From the NCBI RefSeq assembly GCF_000195635.1, contig NZ_GL882636.1, positions 1 to 48,586 on the forward strand: a stretch of DNA of 48,586 bases, given 5' to 3'. Below the pieces are notes generated by a model. The model did not search any database. It saw nothing but the letters and a program-made list of their open reading frames with translations, and was not told the DNA's origin. The stretch is from Bacteroides fluxus YIT 12057 (GTDB lineage: Bacteria; Bacteroidota; Bacteroidia; Bacteroidales; Bacteroidaceae). Both the position numbers and the translations under genes were made by a program. This document shows, in pieces, positions 23,812-35,085 of the stretch (its first letter is position 1; each line of letters starts with the position of its first letter).

Positions 23812-24102
23812 TTAGATAATTCCGCTACTGATAGCATACCACAGATAAGCCAGCACAGCAATGACCACAAGAATTATTCCCAAGTGCATCGGCCTGCGTC
23901 CGCTCTCCTTGCGGCGCTTTAAGTGAGTAGTTCCTTCTATGAACTTGCCTCGTATATCCTCGGGCGAGAATTCTTTTTCGGGCAACATCCCCAGGTCACG
24001 CTTGGCTTTTTCTTCCATCTTCGCCAATTTTTCCTTCCGCTCATCCACATAGATATAACGGTGATTAAAACTACGCGGTTTCCGCATTGTAAACATTCCC
24101 AT
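23812..24102 (-). CDS. Small conserved membrane protein of unknown function
   Basis: A 96-residue protein with a basic, helix-rich cytoplasmic part ([32 protein letters not shown]), a Lys/Arg cluster ([11 protein letters not shown]), and one C-terminal transmembrane helix (about 73-91, [18 protein letters not shown]). Topology is probably N-in, tail-anchored. I do not recognise a named domain. It sits between mutL (20 bp) and the OstA-like gene (4 bp), so it is translated as part of that operon; a link with envelope assembly is only inferred from position. An ATG five codons in is an alternative start. Confidence 0.7.
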   Translation of the reverse strand: MGMFTMRKPRSFNHRYIYVDERKEKLAKMEEKAKRDLGMLPEKEFSPEDIRGKFIEGTTHLKRRKESGRRPMHLGIILVVIAVLAYLWYAISSGII

Positions 24103-24106
24103 AGCG

Positions 24107-25828
24107 CTACTTGTTATTACGTTTTATATGCATATTCCTTGGTGAAGCCACAGGTTTCCGGTCGCTCTTCTGCAAGGCTTCACCGGCTTTCTTGCCCCTC
24201 CAGTTAAAGATATCTTCCTTGCTCGACGGGCGGATATAGTCAAACCATACAAAAGAAGGCAACCTGTACTTATCTGCCGGAATCTGGTCCAAGGGATAAG
24301 CTACCCCATTGGTCTTACCGACAAACGTGCCCTGTTCCATCTTTCTGTCTTTCAAAAGCATCTTCAGGAAACTGCCTTCGGTATAATCCATCATAATCAA
24401 GGAACTGTCTTTCTCCTCCACCGGATAGAATACCACCAGTACATTTCCATTCACTTCCACCCGGCGCATATCTCCATCGACAAAGAAACCTTTCATCTCT
24501 TTGCCGGTCACCTGGTTATAATGGACGCTGTCCTTCTGCTCCACGGCCAAAGCCTGATTGATGATATGTGCCCAGTCGATAGTGCTGTCATTCATATAGA
24601 CCTTGACCTCCTCACCCAACAATTGCTGGCTGCCATGCCACAGGATGGGATCATAATACATGGTCATACAGGAATCTTTTGAGTTATAGACCAATGAGTC
24701 GCATACAGCCTGAATATCCGTCCGATAGGCACGTACCTTATGATAGACACGCATTTCGCGATACATGGAATCCGTATTCAGATTGTAAGTAACCAACCGC
24801 AAGGTATCACCATGCATAAAGAGGCTGTCGCCTTGCGAATAGTCTATCGCCACGGCACGTATGGTTGCCAAAGCGTTGCCGGTAAGTTCATTATAGAAGC
24901 AATAATCCCCTGTCAGCATATTCCTGTTGACAGTGTCGTTCATCCGGACATCGTTGAAAGCTTCGCCATATCCTAGGTTACGGTCATAAAAAAGGCTGTC
25001 GCCGGTCAGTTTCTTGCCTTCGTTGGTCAATACGGAACGGTCAAGTAATTCAGCCTGCCCGGTAGCGGTATTGTACTCACCACGTTCGGAATAGATATGA
25101 TTCTTGTCACTCACAATGTCTGAAGGCCCTAATATGGTAGCTATCTTCGATTCAGTACTGTACTTCAACGTATCCGACGTCAGCACAAACTGGGGATTGA
25201 CCAGCTTTACCTCATGGTTGAATACCGCCAGCTTGGTAGTAGGACTGTATTCCCCCCATTCCGAAGTCAATACATTGTCCTCGTCCGTCAGCATACCGCC
25301 TTCAAAATAATACCCCAAATTATACAGACGGTCATAGTTCAAACTGTCGGTAGTCAGTACCGTGTTACGGTTGATCATACGTACATTCTCGCGCAACATC
25401 GCCAATTGGGACATACCGTCGTAATACAAGTAATCACCGTAGATAAACAAAGTGTCACCTTGCTCCATACGCACGTTGCCGAAGGCCTCCACCGAATTGA
25501 TCTTTTCATAAATCAGGGCACTGTCGCAGAACATATACATACTGTCATGCTTCAGCCTTACCGAACCGATCAGCACCTGTACATCCGGACGTAATTGTTT
25601 GTCTGCCTGCGCCTCATCGGCATACAGCAGGTCAACACGTGTCTTTTTCTTTCCGGACGTATCGGCTTTCTGCTGCCCCACCGCCACCGAATCCTTTTTC
25701 CCCGGCGCCCCGGGATTTGCCTTCTTGTCCTGGGCACTCAGCAGACACATGCCAAACAGGCATAGAATACCCGCAAGTAGGTACCTATGCCTGTTCAGAA
25801 AACTCATTCTTGTATTTTTCTTTTGCAT
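24107..25828 (-). CDS. OstA-like (LptA/LptD N-terminal domain) exported protein
   Basis: Exported beta-jellyroll protein related to LPS-transport proteins LptA and LptD/OstA. A Sec signal (about 13-33, ending LLSAQ) is followed by a Lys/Pro/Gly-rich linker and then repetitive OstA-type strand modules: LIGSVRLKHDSMYMFCDSALIYEK, GNVRMEQGDTLFIYGD, REYNTATGQAELLDRSV-type segments recur down the chain. No C-terminal barrel is visible, so it is not a full LptD; 573 aa suits the Bacteroidetes OstA-like protein that may act as a periplasmic LPS bridge. It follows the SurA homologue by 27 bp. Confidence 0.85.
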   Translation of the reverse strand: MQKKNTRMSFLNRHRYLLAGILCLFGMCLLSAQDKKANPGAPGKKDSVAVGQQKADTSGKKKTRVDLLYADEAQADKQLRPDVQVLIGSVRLKHDSMYMFCDSALIYEKINSVEAFGNVRMEQGDTLFIYGDYLYYDGMSQLAMLRENVRMINRNTVLTTDSLNYDRLYNLGYYFEGGMLTDEDNVLTSEWGEYSPTTKLAVFNHEVKLVNPQFVLTSDTLKYSTESKIATILGPSDIVSDKNHIYSERGEYNTATGQAELLDRSVLTNEGKKLTGDSLFYDRNLGYGEAFNDVRMNDTVNRNMLTGDYCFYNELTGNALATIRAVAIDYSQGDSLFMHGDTLRLVTYNLNTDSMYREMRVYHKVRAYRTDIQAVCDSLVYNSKDSCMTMYYDPILWHGSQQLLGEEVKVYMNDSTIDWAHIINQALAVEQKDSVHYNQVTGKEMKGFFVDGDMRRVEVNGNVLVVFYPVEEKDSSLIMMDYTEGSFLKMLLKDRKMEQGTFVGKTNGVAYPLDQIPADKYRLPSFVWFDYIRPSSKEDIFNWRGKKAGEALQKSDRKPVASPRNMHIKRNNK

Positions 25829-25855
25829 ACAAAATTCTATGTAACTCCCGCCAGG

Positions 25856-27223
25856 TTATTCCTTAACCCAGCCCGGATACTTGAATGTACAGTTTTTCTT
25901 CCACTCGTCCTTGATGCGTACGTAAGTGTGTTTTTGTTTCTCACGGATCCACTTGTCCAACACCTCATCACGACGTTTTTCCAATACAATTTCTTTCAGA
26001 TTCTGATAGTCGTCGGCAATCGTAGCCTTATGGCCGTTGGTACGGCTTTTCAATTTCACGATGACGCATTCCTCTTTACCGGTTTTTTGCGGAATCATGG
26101 TGAATGCCTCGGAAATCTCACCGACTTTCATCTTATCTACAACCTTTGCGATTTCGGGCGGCAGTTCCTGCATCTCAAACTTGGAAGTATTGTTGTTGGG
26201 ATTCGGCAGAAGTCCGTGATTATTACGCGTATCCTTATCCTGTGAAAGTACGGAAGCCGCTTCCTCAAAGCTGAACTTATTGTTGCGGATATCATCGGCA
26301 ATGGAGTCCAGGCGCGCATTGGCCGCCGTCAGTGCTTCCTCCGGCACATGAGGTTTCAACAAGATGTGACGCGTCTTGATACGGTCACCGCGTTTCTCGA
26401 TCAACTGGATGATATGAAAGCCGTATTCAGACTCTACAATCTTCGACACTTTGTTGGGATCCTGCAAATTGAAAGCTACGTTTGCATAAGCCGGATCCAA
26501 CATTCCACGTCCCGAGAATTCGATTTCGCCACCACGCATAGCCGAGCCGCGATCTTCCGAATACATACGCGCCAACATGGAAAAACTCTCCCCCTTATTG
26601 ATACGGTCGGTATATTCGCGCAGGCGCTTCTTCACGTCTTCAATCTCCTCCAAAGGAATCTTCGGTTGCAGGGTGATAATCTGCACCTCTACCTGTGTAG
26701 GTATATAGGGAATACTGTCCTGAGGGCGATTCTTGAAATAGCGGCGCACCTCAGCAGGAGTGACTTTTATTTCCCCTACCAGCTTCTGCTGCATCTTCTG
26801 TACCTTCAGACCTTCACGGGCATTCTCACGCAATGTCTCCCGAATCTGACTGGAAGTCTTGTTAAAATACTCCTCCATCTTCTCGCGTGAACCGATATTG
26901 GCAATATACATGTTCGTCATATAGTCCACACGCTGGATAACTTCATTTTCTGAAACCTCAATACTATCGAGTGCCGCCTGATGGAGAAACAACTTCTGCA
27001 CAGCTATTTCTTCCGGTATCACACAATAAGGGTCACGGTCAAACTTACGTCCATCGAACAAGGCGCTCATACGCGCCTCTTCTACTTCGGACTTCAATAT
27101 AGCCTCGTCGCCTACTACCCAAACTACCTCGTCAATCACGTTGTCTTGTCCATAAACGGTAGAACCGGCTAATAACGTCAAGGCAAATAAAACTACAAAC
27201 TTAAAGTTCATGCACTTTTTCAT
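25856..27223 (-). CDS. SurA-like periplasmic chaperone/peptidyl-prolyl isomerase
   Basis: Periplasmic chaperone that escorts unfolded outer membrane proteins and isomerises prolyl bonds. Signal peptide about 1-25. The SurA N-terminal helical domain (DEVVWVVGDEAILKSEVEEARM) is followed by two parvulin domains: one with YSEDRGSAMRGGEIEFSGRG and EYGFHIIQLIEKRGD, the next beginning KTRHILLKP with LSQDKDTRNNHGLLP. Domain order N-P1-P2-C and 455 aa match E. coli SurA. Second-to-last of the three PPIase-type genes in this operon. Confidence 0.9.
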   Translation of the reverse strand: MKKCMNFKFVVLFALTLLAGSTVYGQDNVIDEVVWVVGDEAILKSEVEEARMSALFDGRKFDRDPYCVIPEEIAVQKLFLHQAALDSIEVSENEVIQRVDYMTNMYIANIGSREKMEEYFNKTSSQIRETLRENAREGLKVQKMQQKLVGEIKVTPAEVRRYFKNRPQDSIPYIPTQVEVQIITLQPKIPLEEIEDVKKRLREYTDRINKGESFSMLARMYSEDRGSAMRGGEIEFSGRGMLDPAYANVAFNLQDPNKVSKIVESEYGFHIIQLIEKRGDRIKTRHILLKPHVPEEALTAANARLDSIADDIRNNKFSFEEAASVLSQDKDTRNNHGLLPNPNNNTSKFEMQELPPEIAKVVDKMKVGEISEAFTMIPQKTGKEECVIVKLKSRTNGHKATIADDYQNLKEIVLEKRRDEVLDKWIREKQKHTYVRIKDEWKKNCTFKYPGWVKE

Positions 27224-27238
27224 TCTTGGTATCTTATA

Positions 27239-28087
27239 CTAATAATATTTAATCTTGTCTCTTTTCACAGCCCGCCGGTATAAATCGTCCTTTACCTGCT
27301 TCATGAATTCCACCTGCCTTACATTCAGCAGCATGTCTTTTACTTGAGTACGGGCAAACTCGTACGGTTCCTCCTCTCCCATCCTGCGGTAATCACTCAC
27401 ATTCAAGAAATAGCAAAAGGCCGTATCTTTCAATTCCACATGGCGGTTCTTGTCCAGATAGTCATCCACATCGGGCACTTTCAAAGGCATCAGGTCCAGA
27501 ACTTCCGATACAGTGACCCATTTATCGTAGAAATACTCGTATTTCACCGCGTTCTGCAAACTGTATTTTTCGAGATGTTCCACAGCCTCCTGCGTTTCGG
27601 TCTTGTACCAACGCCGGACATTAGCCAACTGGGGCGCCGTCAAAGGAACCTTGATGAACAACCCTTTCATCAACGGACGCTCCACTTTAAAAAGCGCCTG
27701 GTTCTTTTCGTAATAATCTGTCAAGTCCTGTTCTGAAATCTCCTCTGATAGCTGCTGGTGTATGAGAGCCTGCTGGTAGGTATGCATTATCAATGCCTTG
27801 CGATAATTTTCCACAAGTCTATCAATCTCACCACTATTGGGAATATTACTCTGCGCCTTGTCATACAGCAATATATCCTCCACCCAATTGCGGATATAGT
27901 GTTCTGCAAACAACAGACTGTCATCCTTTGACAACCCGGCAGGAAGCACTGCCTGCAAATCTTCCCGGTACAAAAAACTGCCATCCAGCTCCACCAACGG
28001 CGTTTGTCCCTTATGGTCGTGCCGTTCGCTACACGCCGTGCAGAGAAGAGTTATGAAAAGCAGGAAGCAAGTTGTTCGCATCGCCAA
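27239..28087 (-). CDS. Lipoprotein, PpiC/SurA-type N-terminal domain without clear parvulin domain
   Basis: A 282-aa predicted lipoprotein (signal with lipobox LCTAC, lipidated Cys at about residue 19). It has the helical SurA-like N-terminal region (YIRNWVEDILLYDKAQ, then NYRKALIMHTYQQALIHQQL and ISEQDLTDYYEKNQALF, a pattern typical of PpiC/SurA-type chaperones) but I find no parvulin G-F-H active-site pattern. It may be a chaperone paralogue that lost isomerase activity. Lies 15 bp upstream of the SurA gene and 51 bp after the larger PpiC gene. Confidence 0.7.
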   Translation of the reverse strand: MAMRTTCFLLFITLLCTACSERHDHKGQTPLVELDGSFLYREDLQAVLPAGLSKDDSLLFAEHYIRNWVEDILLYDKAQSNIPNSGEIDRLVENYRKALIMHTYQQALIHQQLSEEISEQDLTDYYEKNQALFKVERPLMKGLFIKVPLTAPQLANVRRWYKTETQEAVEHLEKYSLQNAVKYEYFYDKWVTVSEVLDLMPLKVPDVDDYLDKNRHVELKDTAFCYFLNVSDYRRMGEEEPYEFARTQVKDMLLNVRQVEFMKQVKDDLYRRAVKRDKIKYY

Positions 28088-28138
28088 TTGATATTTACTT
28101 TATTTTAAGGTACGAAGATAGTGCTTTAATTGGTTGCA

Positions 28139-29710
28139 TCAGTGATAATTAACGGTTTTTAAAACCTCTTGGTTAATTTCAACCTTACCGGCAGCACGTA
28201 ATTTCGCTATCCAACGTTGTTCTAGGTAGTTCTGATAATCGGTAACAAGCTGTCCGCCCACTTCACGATAGTCCTCCGGACCTTTCACTTTCTTGCCGAG
28301 AACAGCAGTAAAAGGGAATGACATTACCGGAGCCGGTTCCTTGCCTTTGAACACCAAATCATCCACATACGCATTATCACCACGCGCAAACAATCCCTGT
28401 TCTGCCTGCACTTTAGGAGTATCTCCCACATTAAAAGTCAACCGGATGGCATCCAGCCATTCATTTTCCGGTAACCCCTTCAAGAATTTGCGTACCTGCT
28501 TTGACACACGTTTGGACGTACAATGCAATACAATCCCCTTATAACGGGGTGCTTCCCAATGATAATTCTGACGGTGATCCTCAAAATAGCCCTTCAAGCC
28601 TGCCTCGTCCGTCTTGCTACGTCCCCAGACTTCCCGGTTACTGATTTCATTGAACAGCATATCCTCCCGGTACTTCTGCATCAACAAACGAAAAACCGGA
28701 TATTTCCGTTCCAAGTGATTGTTTTCGTAATCCAATACCGATTTCATGACAAATCCATTCAGTTGGCGTTGTATGCCTTCAGGATGCGCCGCGGCAAAAC
28801 GGGCAAACTCTTTTCCGGTATAGGATCGTCCGCCCAGCGTAAACAATGTTCGCCCGGTCTGCCCCTTCGACATCAGCTCTTCCATTCCCGCCCGGTCAGG
28901 CGTATAATGATATTCCTGCTTCAGTTTTTCAACCAAAGCCTCTGTTCCCTTATCCATTCCATGACGGCGTGTCCGGCAACGTATCATCTCTTCCTTTACC
29001 TCATCAAACGGGGGTACCGCCTTCCTTTCAAGTACCTTTACAATATGGATGCCTTGCGGAGTGAAAAAAGGACGCGATATCTCACCGGGCTGCAAATCAA
29101 AAGCCACCTCTTCAAACTCTGCCGGCATTTGCAGCCACCTCACCCAGAATGTCGTCTTGTCATCCGAAAAGTCCTTCACATAGGCATCAAAGGCAGCGGC
29201 TGTCGCTCCCTTTCCAAGTGATTCATAGATTGAATCCATTTTCGCCTCCACCTTCCGAAGCGTATAACCGGAGATATTCTGGGGAAGAGATTTATAAATA
29301 TGACTGACACGCACCTGTCCTGCGCGTCGGCCGGACTTCATTTTATCATAAAACCTGCGTGCAACCCGTTCATTTGTTTCTTCATCCGTCAAATAAGACT
29401 TTACCAACTGACGGCGGCAACTGTCCAGTCTGCTCCGAAAAACCTCTGCCGTATCCAACCCGGCCGCCTCTGCTTCCGCAACTTTAAGCTTGAAATTGAC
29501 GAACCAATCCAAAAGATCTTGCCGTTGCTTCCGTACCCCATCCGCCAACTTACCATTCTGCCGGCAGGCATACTCAAACTCGGAACGGAACACTTCTTTC
29601 CCGTTGATACGCATCAACACTGGATCCGGCTGGGCAATAACCGCCAGACCGGACAGCAAAAACAGAATCGCCAAGCCACTCTTTACCATAGTCATCATTT
29701 TGGACTGCAT
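28139..29710 (-). CDS. PpiC-type peptidyl-prolyl isomerase, exported
   Basis: Exported foldase with a parvulin domain, 523 aa from the chosen start. Signal peptide is LAILFLLSGLAVIAQ. An N-terminal SurA-like helix region (RINGKEVFRSEFEYACRQNG) precedes one recognisable parvulin domain (VSHIYKSLPQN, then FSDDKTTFWVRWLQMP and TPQGIHIVKVLERK). The C-terminal half resembles the SurA C-domain with a second degenerate module. I used the ATG at 29710, since the frame open to 29758 crosses the predicted transcription start; an ATG at 29698 is also possible. First gene of the operon that runs through mutL. Confidence 0.8.
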   Translation of the reverse strand: MQSKMMTMVKSGLAILFLLSGLAVIAQPDPVLMRINGKEVFRSEFEYACRQNGKLADGVRKQRQDLLDWFVNFKLKVAEAEAAGLDTAEVFRSRLDSCRRQLVKSYLTDEETNERVARRFYDKMKSGRRAGQVRVSHIYKSLPQNISGYTLRKVEAKMDSIYESLGKGATAAAFDAYVKDFSDDKTTFWVRWLQMPAEFEEVAFDLQPGEISRPFFTPQGIHIVKVLERKAVPPFDEVKEEMIRCRTRRHGMDKGTEALVEKLKQEYHYTPDRAGMEELMSKGQTGRTLFTLGGRSYTGKEFARFAAAHPEGIQRQLNGFVMKSVLDYENNHLERKYPVFRLLMQKYREDMLFNEISNREVWGRSKTDEAGLKGYFEDHRQNYHWEAPRYKGIVLHCTSKRVSKQVRKFLKGLPENEWLDAIRLTFNVGDTPKVQAEQGLFARGDNAYVDDLVFKGKEPAPVMSFPFTAVLGKKVKGPEDYREVGGQLVTDYQNYLEQRWIAKLRAAGKVEINQEVLKTVNYH

Positions 29711-29747
29711 AAAATCATAATTGGAAAAAGATTCCCTTATCAGACGC

Positions 29748-29755
29748 CAAAGATA
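29748..29755 (-). promoter_or_regulatory. Probable -7 element of the PpiC-mutL operon
   Basis: Minus-strand TATCTTTG, abutting the U-run of the guaB terminator. Predicted start near 29741. No consensus TTTG at -33. Confidence 0.6.
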
Positions 29756-29793
29756 CAAAAATGCCCGAAAAGCAATCCATTCTTTCCGGGCAT
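29756..29793 (-). terminator. Terminator of guaB
   Basis: AUGCCCG/CGGGCAU (29761-29767 with 29787-29793) plus inner GAAAG/CUUUU pairing, then a U run on the minus strand, directly after guaB. Confidence 0.8.
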
Positions 29794-29816
29794 ATATATT
29801 TTATCAGTCAATATCC

Positions 29817-31304
<1,488 letters not shown>

Positions 31305-31321
31305 TTAAATTTTATTGCGTG

Positions 31322-31329
31322 CAAATATA
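31322..31329 (-). promoter_or_regulatory. Probable -7 element of guaB
   Basis: Minus-strand TATATTTG followed by C; predicted leader about 23 nt. No TTTG at the usual -33 distance. Confidence 0.55.
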
Positions 31330-31426
31330 CGGTTTTTTATTCAAAACAGAATATACTAACTGCCGTTTTTTTAATGCAGGAATCACATTTTTCCTCTCTA
31401 CAACCCTTTAGGGAGCTATAACAGAC

Positions 31427-31457
31427 AGCCCGGACCTATGAAACACAGATCCGGGCT
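31427..31457 (-). terminator. Hairpin after recQ
   Basis: Perfect AGCCCGGA/TCCGGGCT stem (31427-31434 with 31450-31457) 25 bp past the recQ stop codon. U-run is weak. Confidence 0.6.
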
Positions 31458-31481
31458 ATCCATCTATAAATTCGTTCTTTT

Positions 31482-33665
31482 TTAGTTTGCCATTTCTGAA
31501 ATGAACTTGATACGTACCAGACGCACTTCCTCTTCGGTGAAGTCATCACCCAATTCATCCAATGCATCGTCAATCTTGTCCGTAGTAGATTCTTTGAAAT
31601 AGTCATAGATATCGAGCATGTGGTCTTCATCCATAATATCTTCCAGGAAATAATCAATATTCAGCTTGGTTCCCGAATAGACAATGGCCTCTATTTCATC
31701 CAGCAGCTCCTCAAATTCTATGCCTTTCGACATGGCGATGTCATCCAACGCAACCTTACGGTCAACAGCCTGGATAATGGCTACTTTCATTTTGGATTTA
31801 TTGGCTACGGTACGCACGCGCAAGTCTTCCGGACGTTCAATCTCATTTTCTTCACAATGACGTTTAATCAACTTGCAGAATTCCTCGCCATAGCGCTTTG
31901 CCTTGCCGGCTCCGACTCCCGGAATATTCTGCAACTCATCCAGCGTCACCGGATAAATGGTTGCCATGGCTTCCAGGGAAGGATCCTGGAATATCACGTA
32001 TGGAGGGACTTCCAGCTTCTTGGACAGTTTCTTACGCAAATCTTTCAACATGGAGTACAACGCAGGGTCAACCGCACAAGCTCCGCCTCCACGTGCCGGT
32101 GCCTCCTCTTCCACTTCTTCAAAGTCATTGTCTTCCACAATCTTGAATGACTTCGGGTGTTTGAGGAACTTCTTTCCAGCATCCGTTACTTTCAGCAAAC
32201 CATAGTTTTCAACATCTTTACTCAGATACCCGGCTATAAGCGCCTGACGGATAACGGCATTCCATGTTTTGTCTTCTTCACCCATACCAGATCCGAACAC
32301 CTCGAGATCCTCATGCAGATGAGCCTGTACTTCTGAAGTTTCTTTACCTTGTATTATGTCTATAATATAGTCCGCTTTAAAATTCTCTTTCACCGCGAGG
32401 ATTGCCTCAATCACGGTACACAATAATTCCTGAGCTTCCACTTGTTTCTTTGGATTTAAACAGTTGTCACAATTACCACAATTCTCTTCCGTATATTCTT
32501 CACCGAAATAATGAAGCAATGCCTTCCTACGGCATACGGAAGATTCGGCATACGCAGCGGTTTCCAGCAGAAGCTGCTTGCCTATTTCCTGCTCTGCGAC
32601 AGGCTTGCCCTGCATAAACTTTTCAAGTTTCTGCAAGTCCTTGTTAGTATAGAAAGTAATACACTGTCCTTCTCCCCCATCTCTGCCGGCACGTCCGGTC
32701 TCCTGATAATATCCTTCCAGACTTTTAGGGATATCATAATGGATTACATAACGTACGTCAGGCTTGTCTATTCCCATACCGAAAGCAATGGTAGCCACAA
32801 TCACATCTATCTTTTCCATCAGGAAGTCATCCTGGTTCTGTGTCCGTGTGGCCGAATCCATTCCGGCATGATAGGCACGGGCATTGATGCCATTGGCCTG
32901 CAGAATCTCGGCAAGTTCCTCCACTTTCTTCCGGCTCAAGCAATAGATGATACCCGACTTCTCCGGATTATTCTTGATGAACTTGATGATGTCCCTATCC
33001 ACGTTAGCTGTTTTAGGGCGTACCTCATAATAGAGGTTAGGACGGTTGAACGATGACTTGAACACCTGTGCTTCCACCATGCCCAGGTTTTTCTGGATAT
33101 CATGCTGTACTTTAGGAGTGGCGGTCGCAGTCAACGCTATCAACGGGGCTTTCCCGATTTCATTGATAATAGGACGGATACGGCGGTATTCCGGACGGAA
33201 ATCATGTCCCCATTCAGAAATACAGTGAGCTTCATCTACGGCATAGAAAGAAATTTTCACTGTTTTGAGGAACTCGACATTCTCTTCTTTCGTCAGCGAC
33301 TCGGGAGCTACATAAAGCAGTTTTGTCTTGCCGCTGAGAATATCAGACTTAACCTGGTCTATCGCGCTCTTGTTCAGAGAAGAATTGATGAAATGCGCAA
33401 TGCCGTCGTCTTCACTGAAGTTACGCATCGCATCGACCTGGTTTTTCATCAGAGCAATCAAGGGAGAGATTACGATACCCGTTCCTTCCATCAATAAAGA
33501 AGGCAACTGGTAGCACAATGACTTGCCTCCTCCTGTAGGCATCAACACAAAAGTATCGTTTCCATCCAACAGGTTTTGGATAATTGCTTCCTGATTTCCC
33601 TTAAATGTATCGAACCCGAAGTATTTCTTCAGCTGGTCTGTCAAATTAGTTTTCTTCCCTGCCAT
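31482..33665 (-). CDS. recQ: ATP-dependent DNA helicase RecQ
   Basis: 3'-5' superfamily 2 helicase that unwinds recombination intermediates. Walker A MPTGGGKSLCYQLP, DEAH box in AVDEAHCISEWGHDFR, and motif VI YYQETGRAGRDG are present. The zinc-binding domain holds four Cys (CRRKALLHYF then CGNCDNC), followed by the winged helix and an HRDC domain (LYSMLKDLRKKLS to FCKLI). At 727 aa it exceeds the E. coli protein by roughly 120 residues, which form an acidic C-terminal tail of unknown role (after about 640). A hairpin sits in its 5' UTR. Confidence 0.95.
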   Translation of the reverse strand: MAGKKTNLTDQLKKYFGFDTFKGNQEAIIQNLLDGNDTFVLMPTGGGKSLCYQLPSLLMEGTGIVISPLIALMKNQVDAMRNFSEDDGIAHFINSSLNKSAIDQVKSDILSGKTKLLYVAPESLTKEENVEFLKTVKISFYAVDEAHCISEWGHDFRPEYRRIRPIINEIGKAPLIALTATATPKVQHDIQKNLGMVEAQVFKSSFNRPNLYYEVRPKTANVDRDIIKFIKNNPEKSGIIYCLSRKKVEELAEILQANGINARAYHAGMDSATRTQNQDDFLMEKIDVIVATIAFGMGIDKPDVRYVIHYDIPKSLEGYYQETGRAGRDGGEGQCITFYTNKDLQKLEKFMQGKPVAEQEIGKQLLLETAAYAESSVCRRKALLHYFGEEYTEENCGNCDNCLNPKKQVEAQELLCTVIEAILAVKENFKADYIIDIIQGKETSEVQAHLHEDLEVFGSGMGEEDKTWNAVIRQALIAGYLSKDVENYGLLKVTDAGKKFLKHPKSFKIVEDNDFEEVEEEAPARGGGACAVDPALYSMLKDLRKKLSKKLEVPPYVIFQDPSLEAMATIYPVTLDELQNIPGVGAGKAKRYGEEFCKLIKRHCEENEIERPEDLRVRTVANKSKMKVAIIQAVDRKVALDDIAMSKGIEFEELLDEIEAIVYSGTKLNIDYFLEDIMDEDHMLDIYDYFKESTTDKIDDALDELGDDFTEEEVRLVRIKFISEMAN

Positions 33666-33700
33666 GATTCATTAGGTTGTTGTTTATAGAGTTATCTTTT

Positions 33701-33720
33701 AAAGTGCCACCCGGCACTTT
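33701..33720. other. Short perfect hairpin in the recQ 5' UTR
   Basis: AAAGTGCC/GGCACTTT with a 4-nt loop, about 13 nt after the predicted recQ transcription start. A T-run follows on the plus strand only, so it looks like a terminator facing the wrong way for the local genes. It could stabilise the mRNA 5' end or stop antisense transcription. Confidence 0.6.
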
Positions 33721-33739
33721 TTCTTATGAAGAACCCTAA

Positions 33740-33770
33740 CAAAGTTATAAACAACTTCTTAAATTTCAAG
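33740..33770 (-). promoter_or_regulatory. Promoter of recQ
   Basis: Minus strand: CTTG (33767-33770), 19-bp spacer, TAACTTTG (33740-33747). Predicted start near 33733, leader about 68 nt. Confidence 0.75.
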
Positions 33771-33838
33771 CATAATCCGCCTAATATTTTTCAATAAAAA
33801 GCAAAAAAGTCAGTCTCACTACGTATTACCTATTGATT

Positions 33839-35083
33839 CTAAGCACTTTGAAGTCTCGCCAAATTTGCTTTTTCAAGTTGTCGCCGCGCATAATCCAACG
33901 TCACCACAAAACTGTCTTTGTGCTCTGACGGGATTTCGAACATCGCATCCATCATAATTGTCTCCACAATGGAGCGTAAACCGCGGGCACCCAACTTGTA
34001 TTCAATCGCTTTATCTACGATATATTCGAATACGGCATCTTCAAAATCCAGCTTCACATTATCCATCTCAAACAATTTGACATATTGCTTTATAATGGAA
34101 TTTTTCGGTTCGGTCAAGATGGCACGCAATGCAGTACGATCCAATGGATTCAAGTAAGTCAATACCGGAAGGCGCCCGATAATTTCGGGTATCAGTCCGA
34201 AAGACTTCAAATCTTGCGGAGCTATATATTGCATCAGATTGTTCTTGTCTATGACAGCCGTATTGCGCGCTGCGCTATATCCTACCACATGAGTATTCAG
34301 ACGCTGGGCTATTTTCTTCTCAATACCATCGAAAGCACCGCCACAAATAAACAAGATATTCTTGGTGTTTACCGGAATCATCTTTTGGTCCGGATGCTTA
34401 CGGCCACCTTGCGGGGGCACGTTTACAACGGAACCTTCCAGTAATTTCAGCAATCCCTGCTGCACGCCTTCACCGCTCACGTCACGGGTGATGGAAGGAT
34501 TGTCGCCTTTACGGGCTATCTTATCTATTTCATCGATAAATACAATGCCTTGTTCCGCCTCGGGTACATTATAATCTGCCACCTGCAACAAACGGGTCAA
34601 GATACTTTCAATATCCTCGCCTACATACCCGGCCTCTGTCAACACGGTTGCGTCCACAATGGTAAAAGGCACATGAAGCAATTTCGCAATGGTCCGCGCC
34701 AACAAGGTTTTGCCCGTGCCGGTACTGCCCACCATGATGATGTTGGACTTTTCGATCTCCACATCGTCACCGCCTTCTTTCTGTAGCAGCCGCTTATAAT
34801 GATTATAGACCGATACGGACAGGAAACGTTTGGCATCATCCTGCCCGATGACATACTGGTCGAGAAACCCTTTGATTTCTACAGGTTTAGGGAGTTCTTT
34901 CAGATTTAGTTTTGTGGCACTTCCTTTTTTGGCGCCCCCCAAGGCCTCCTGAGTAATCTCGTATGCCTGGGTAGCACAACTGTCACAGATGTAGCCGTTC
35001 ATTCCCGTAATGAGAAAACCGACTTCATCTTCAGAGCGTCCGCAAAAGCTGCATCTGTTTTTATTTTTTCTTGATTCTGCCAT
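33839..35083 (-). CDS. clpX: ClpX, ATPase subunit of ClpXP protease
   Basis: AAA+ unfoldase that feeds proteins to ClpP. The N-terminal C4 zinc domain is intact ([14 protein letters not shown]), with Walker A GSTGTGKT, Walker [12 protein letters not shown], and the sensor regions; the ClpP-contact IGF-type loop is the [12 protein letters not shown] area (position not certain). 414 aa is normal. It follows clpP by 2 bp in the conserved clpP-clpX operon. Confidence 0.97.
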   Translation of the reverse strand: MAESRKNKNRCSFCGRSEDEVGFLITGMNGYICDSCATQAYEITQEALGGAKKGSATKLNLKELPKPVEIKGFLDQYVIGQDDAKRFLSVSVYNHYKRLLQKEGGDDVEIEKSNIIMVGSTGTGKTLLARTIAKLLHVPFTIVDATVLTEAGYVGEDIESILTRLLQVADYNVPEAEQGIVFIDEIDKIARKGDNPSITRDVSGEGVQQGLLKLLEGSVVNVPPQGGRKHPDQKMIPVNTKNILFICGGAFDGIEKKIAQRLNTHVVGYSAARNTAVIDKNNLMQYIAPQDLKSFGLIPEIIGRLPVLTYLNPLDRTALRAILTEPKNSIIKQYVKLFEMDNVKLDFEDAVFEYIVDKAIEYKLGARGLRSIVETIMMDAMFEIPSEHKDSFVVTLDYARRQLEKANLARLQSA

Positions 35084-35085
35084 AT

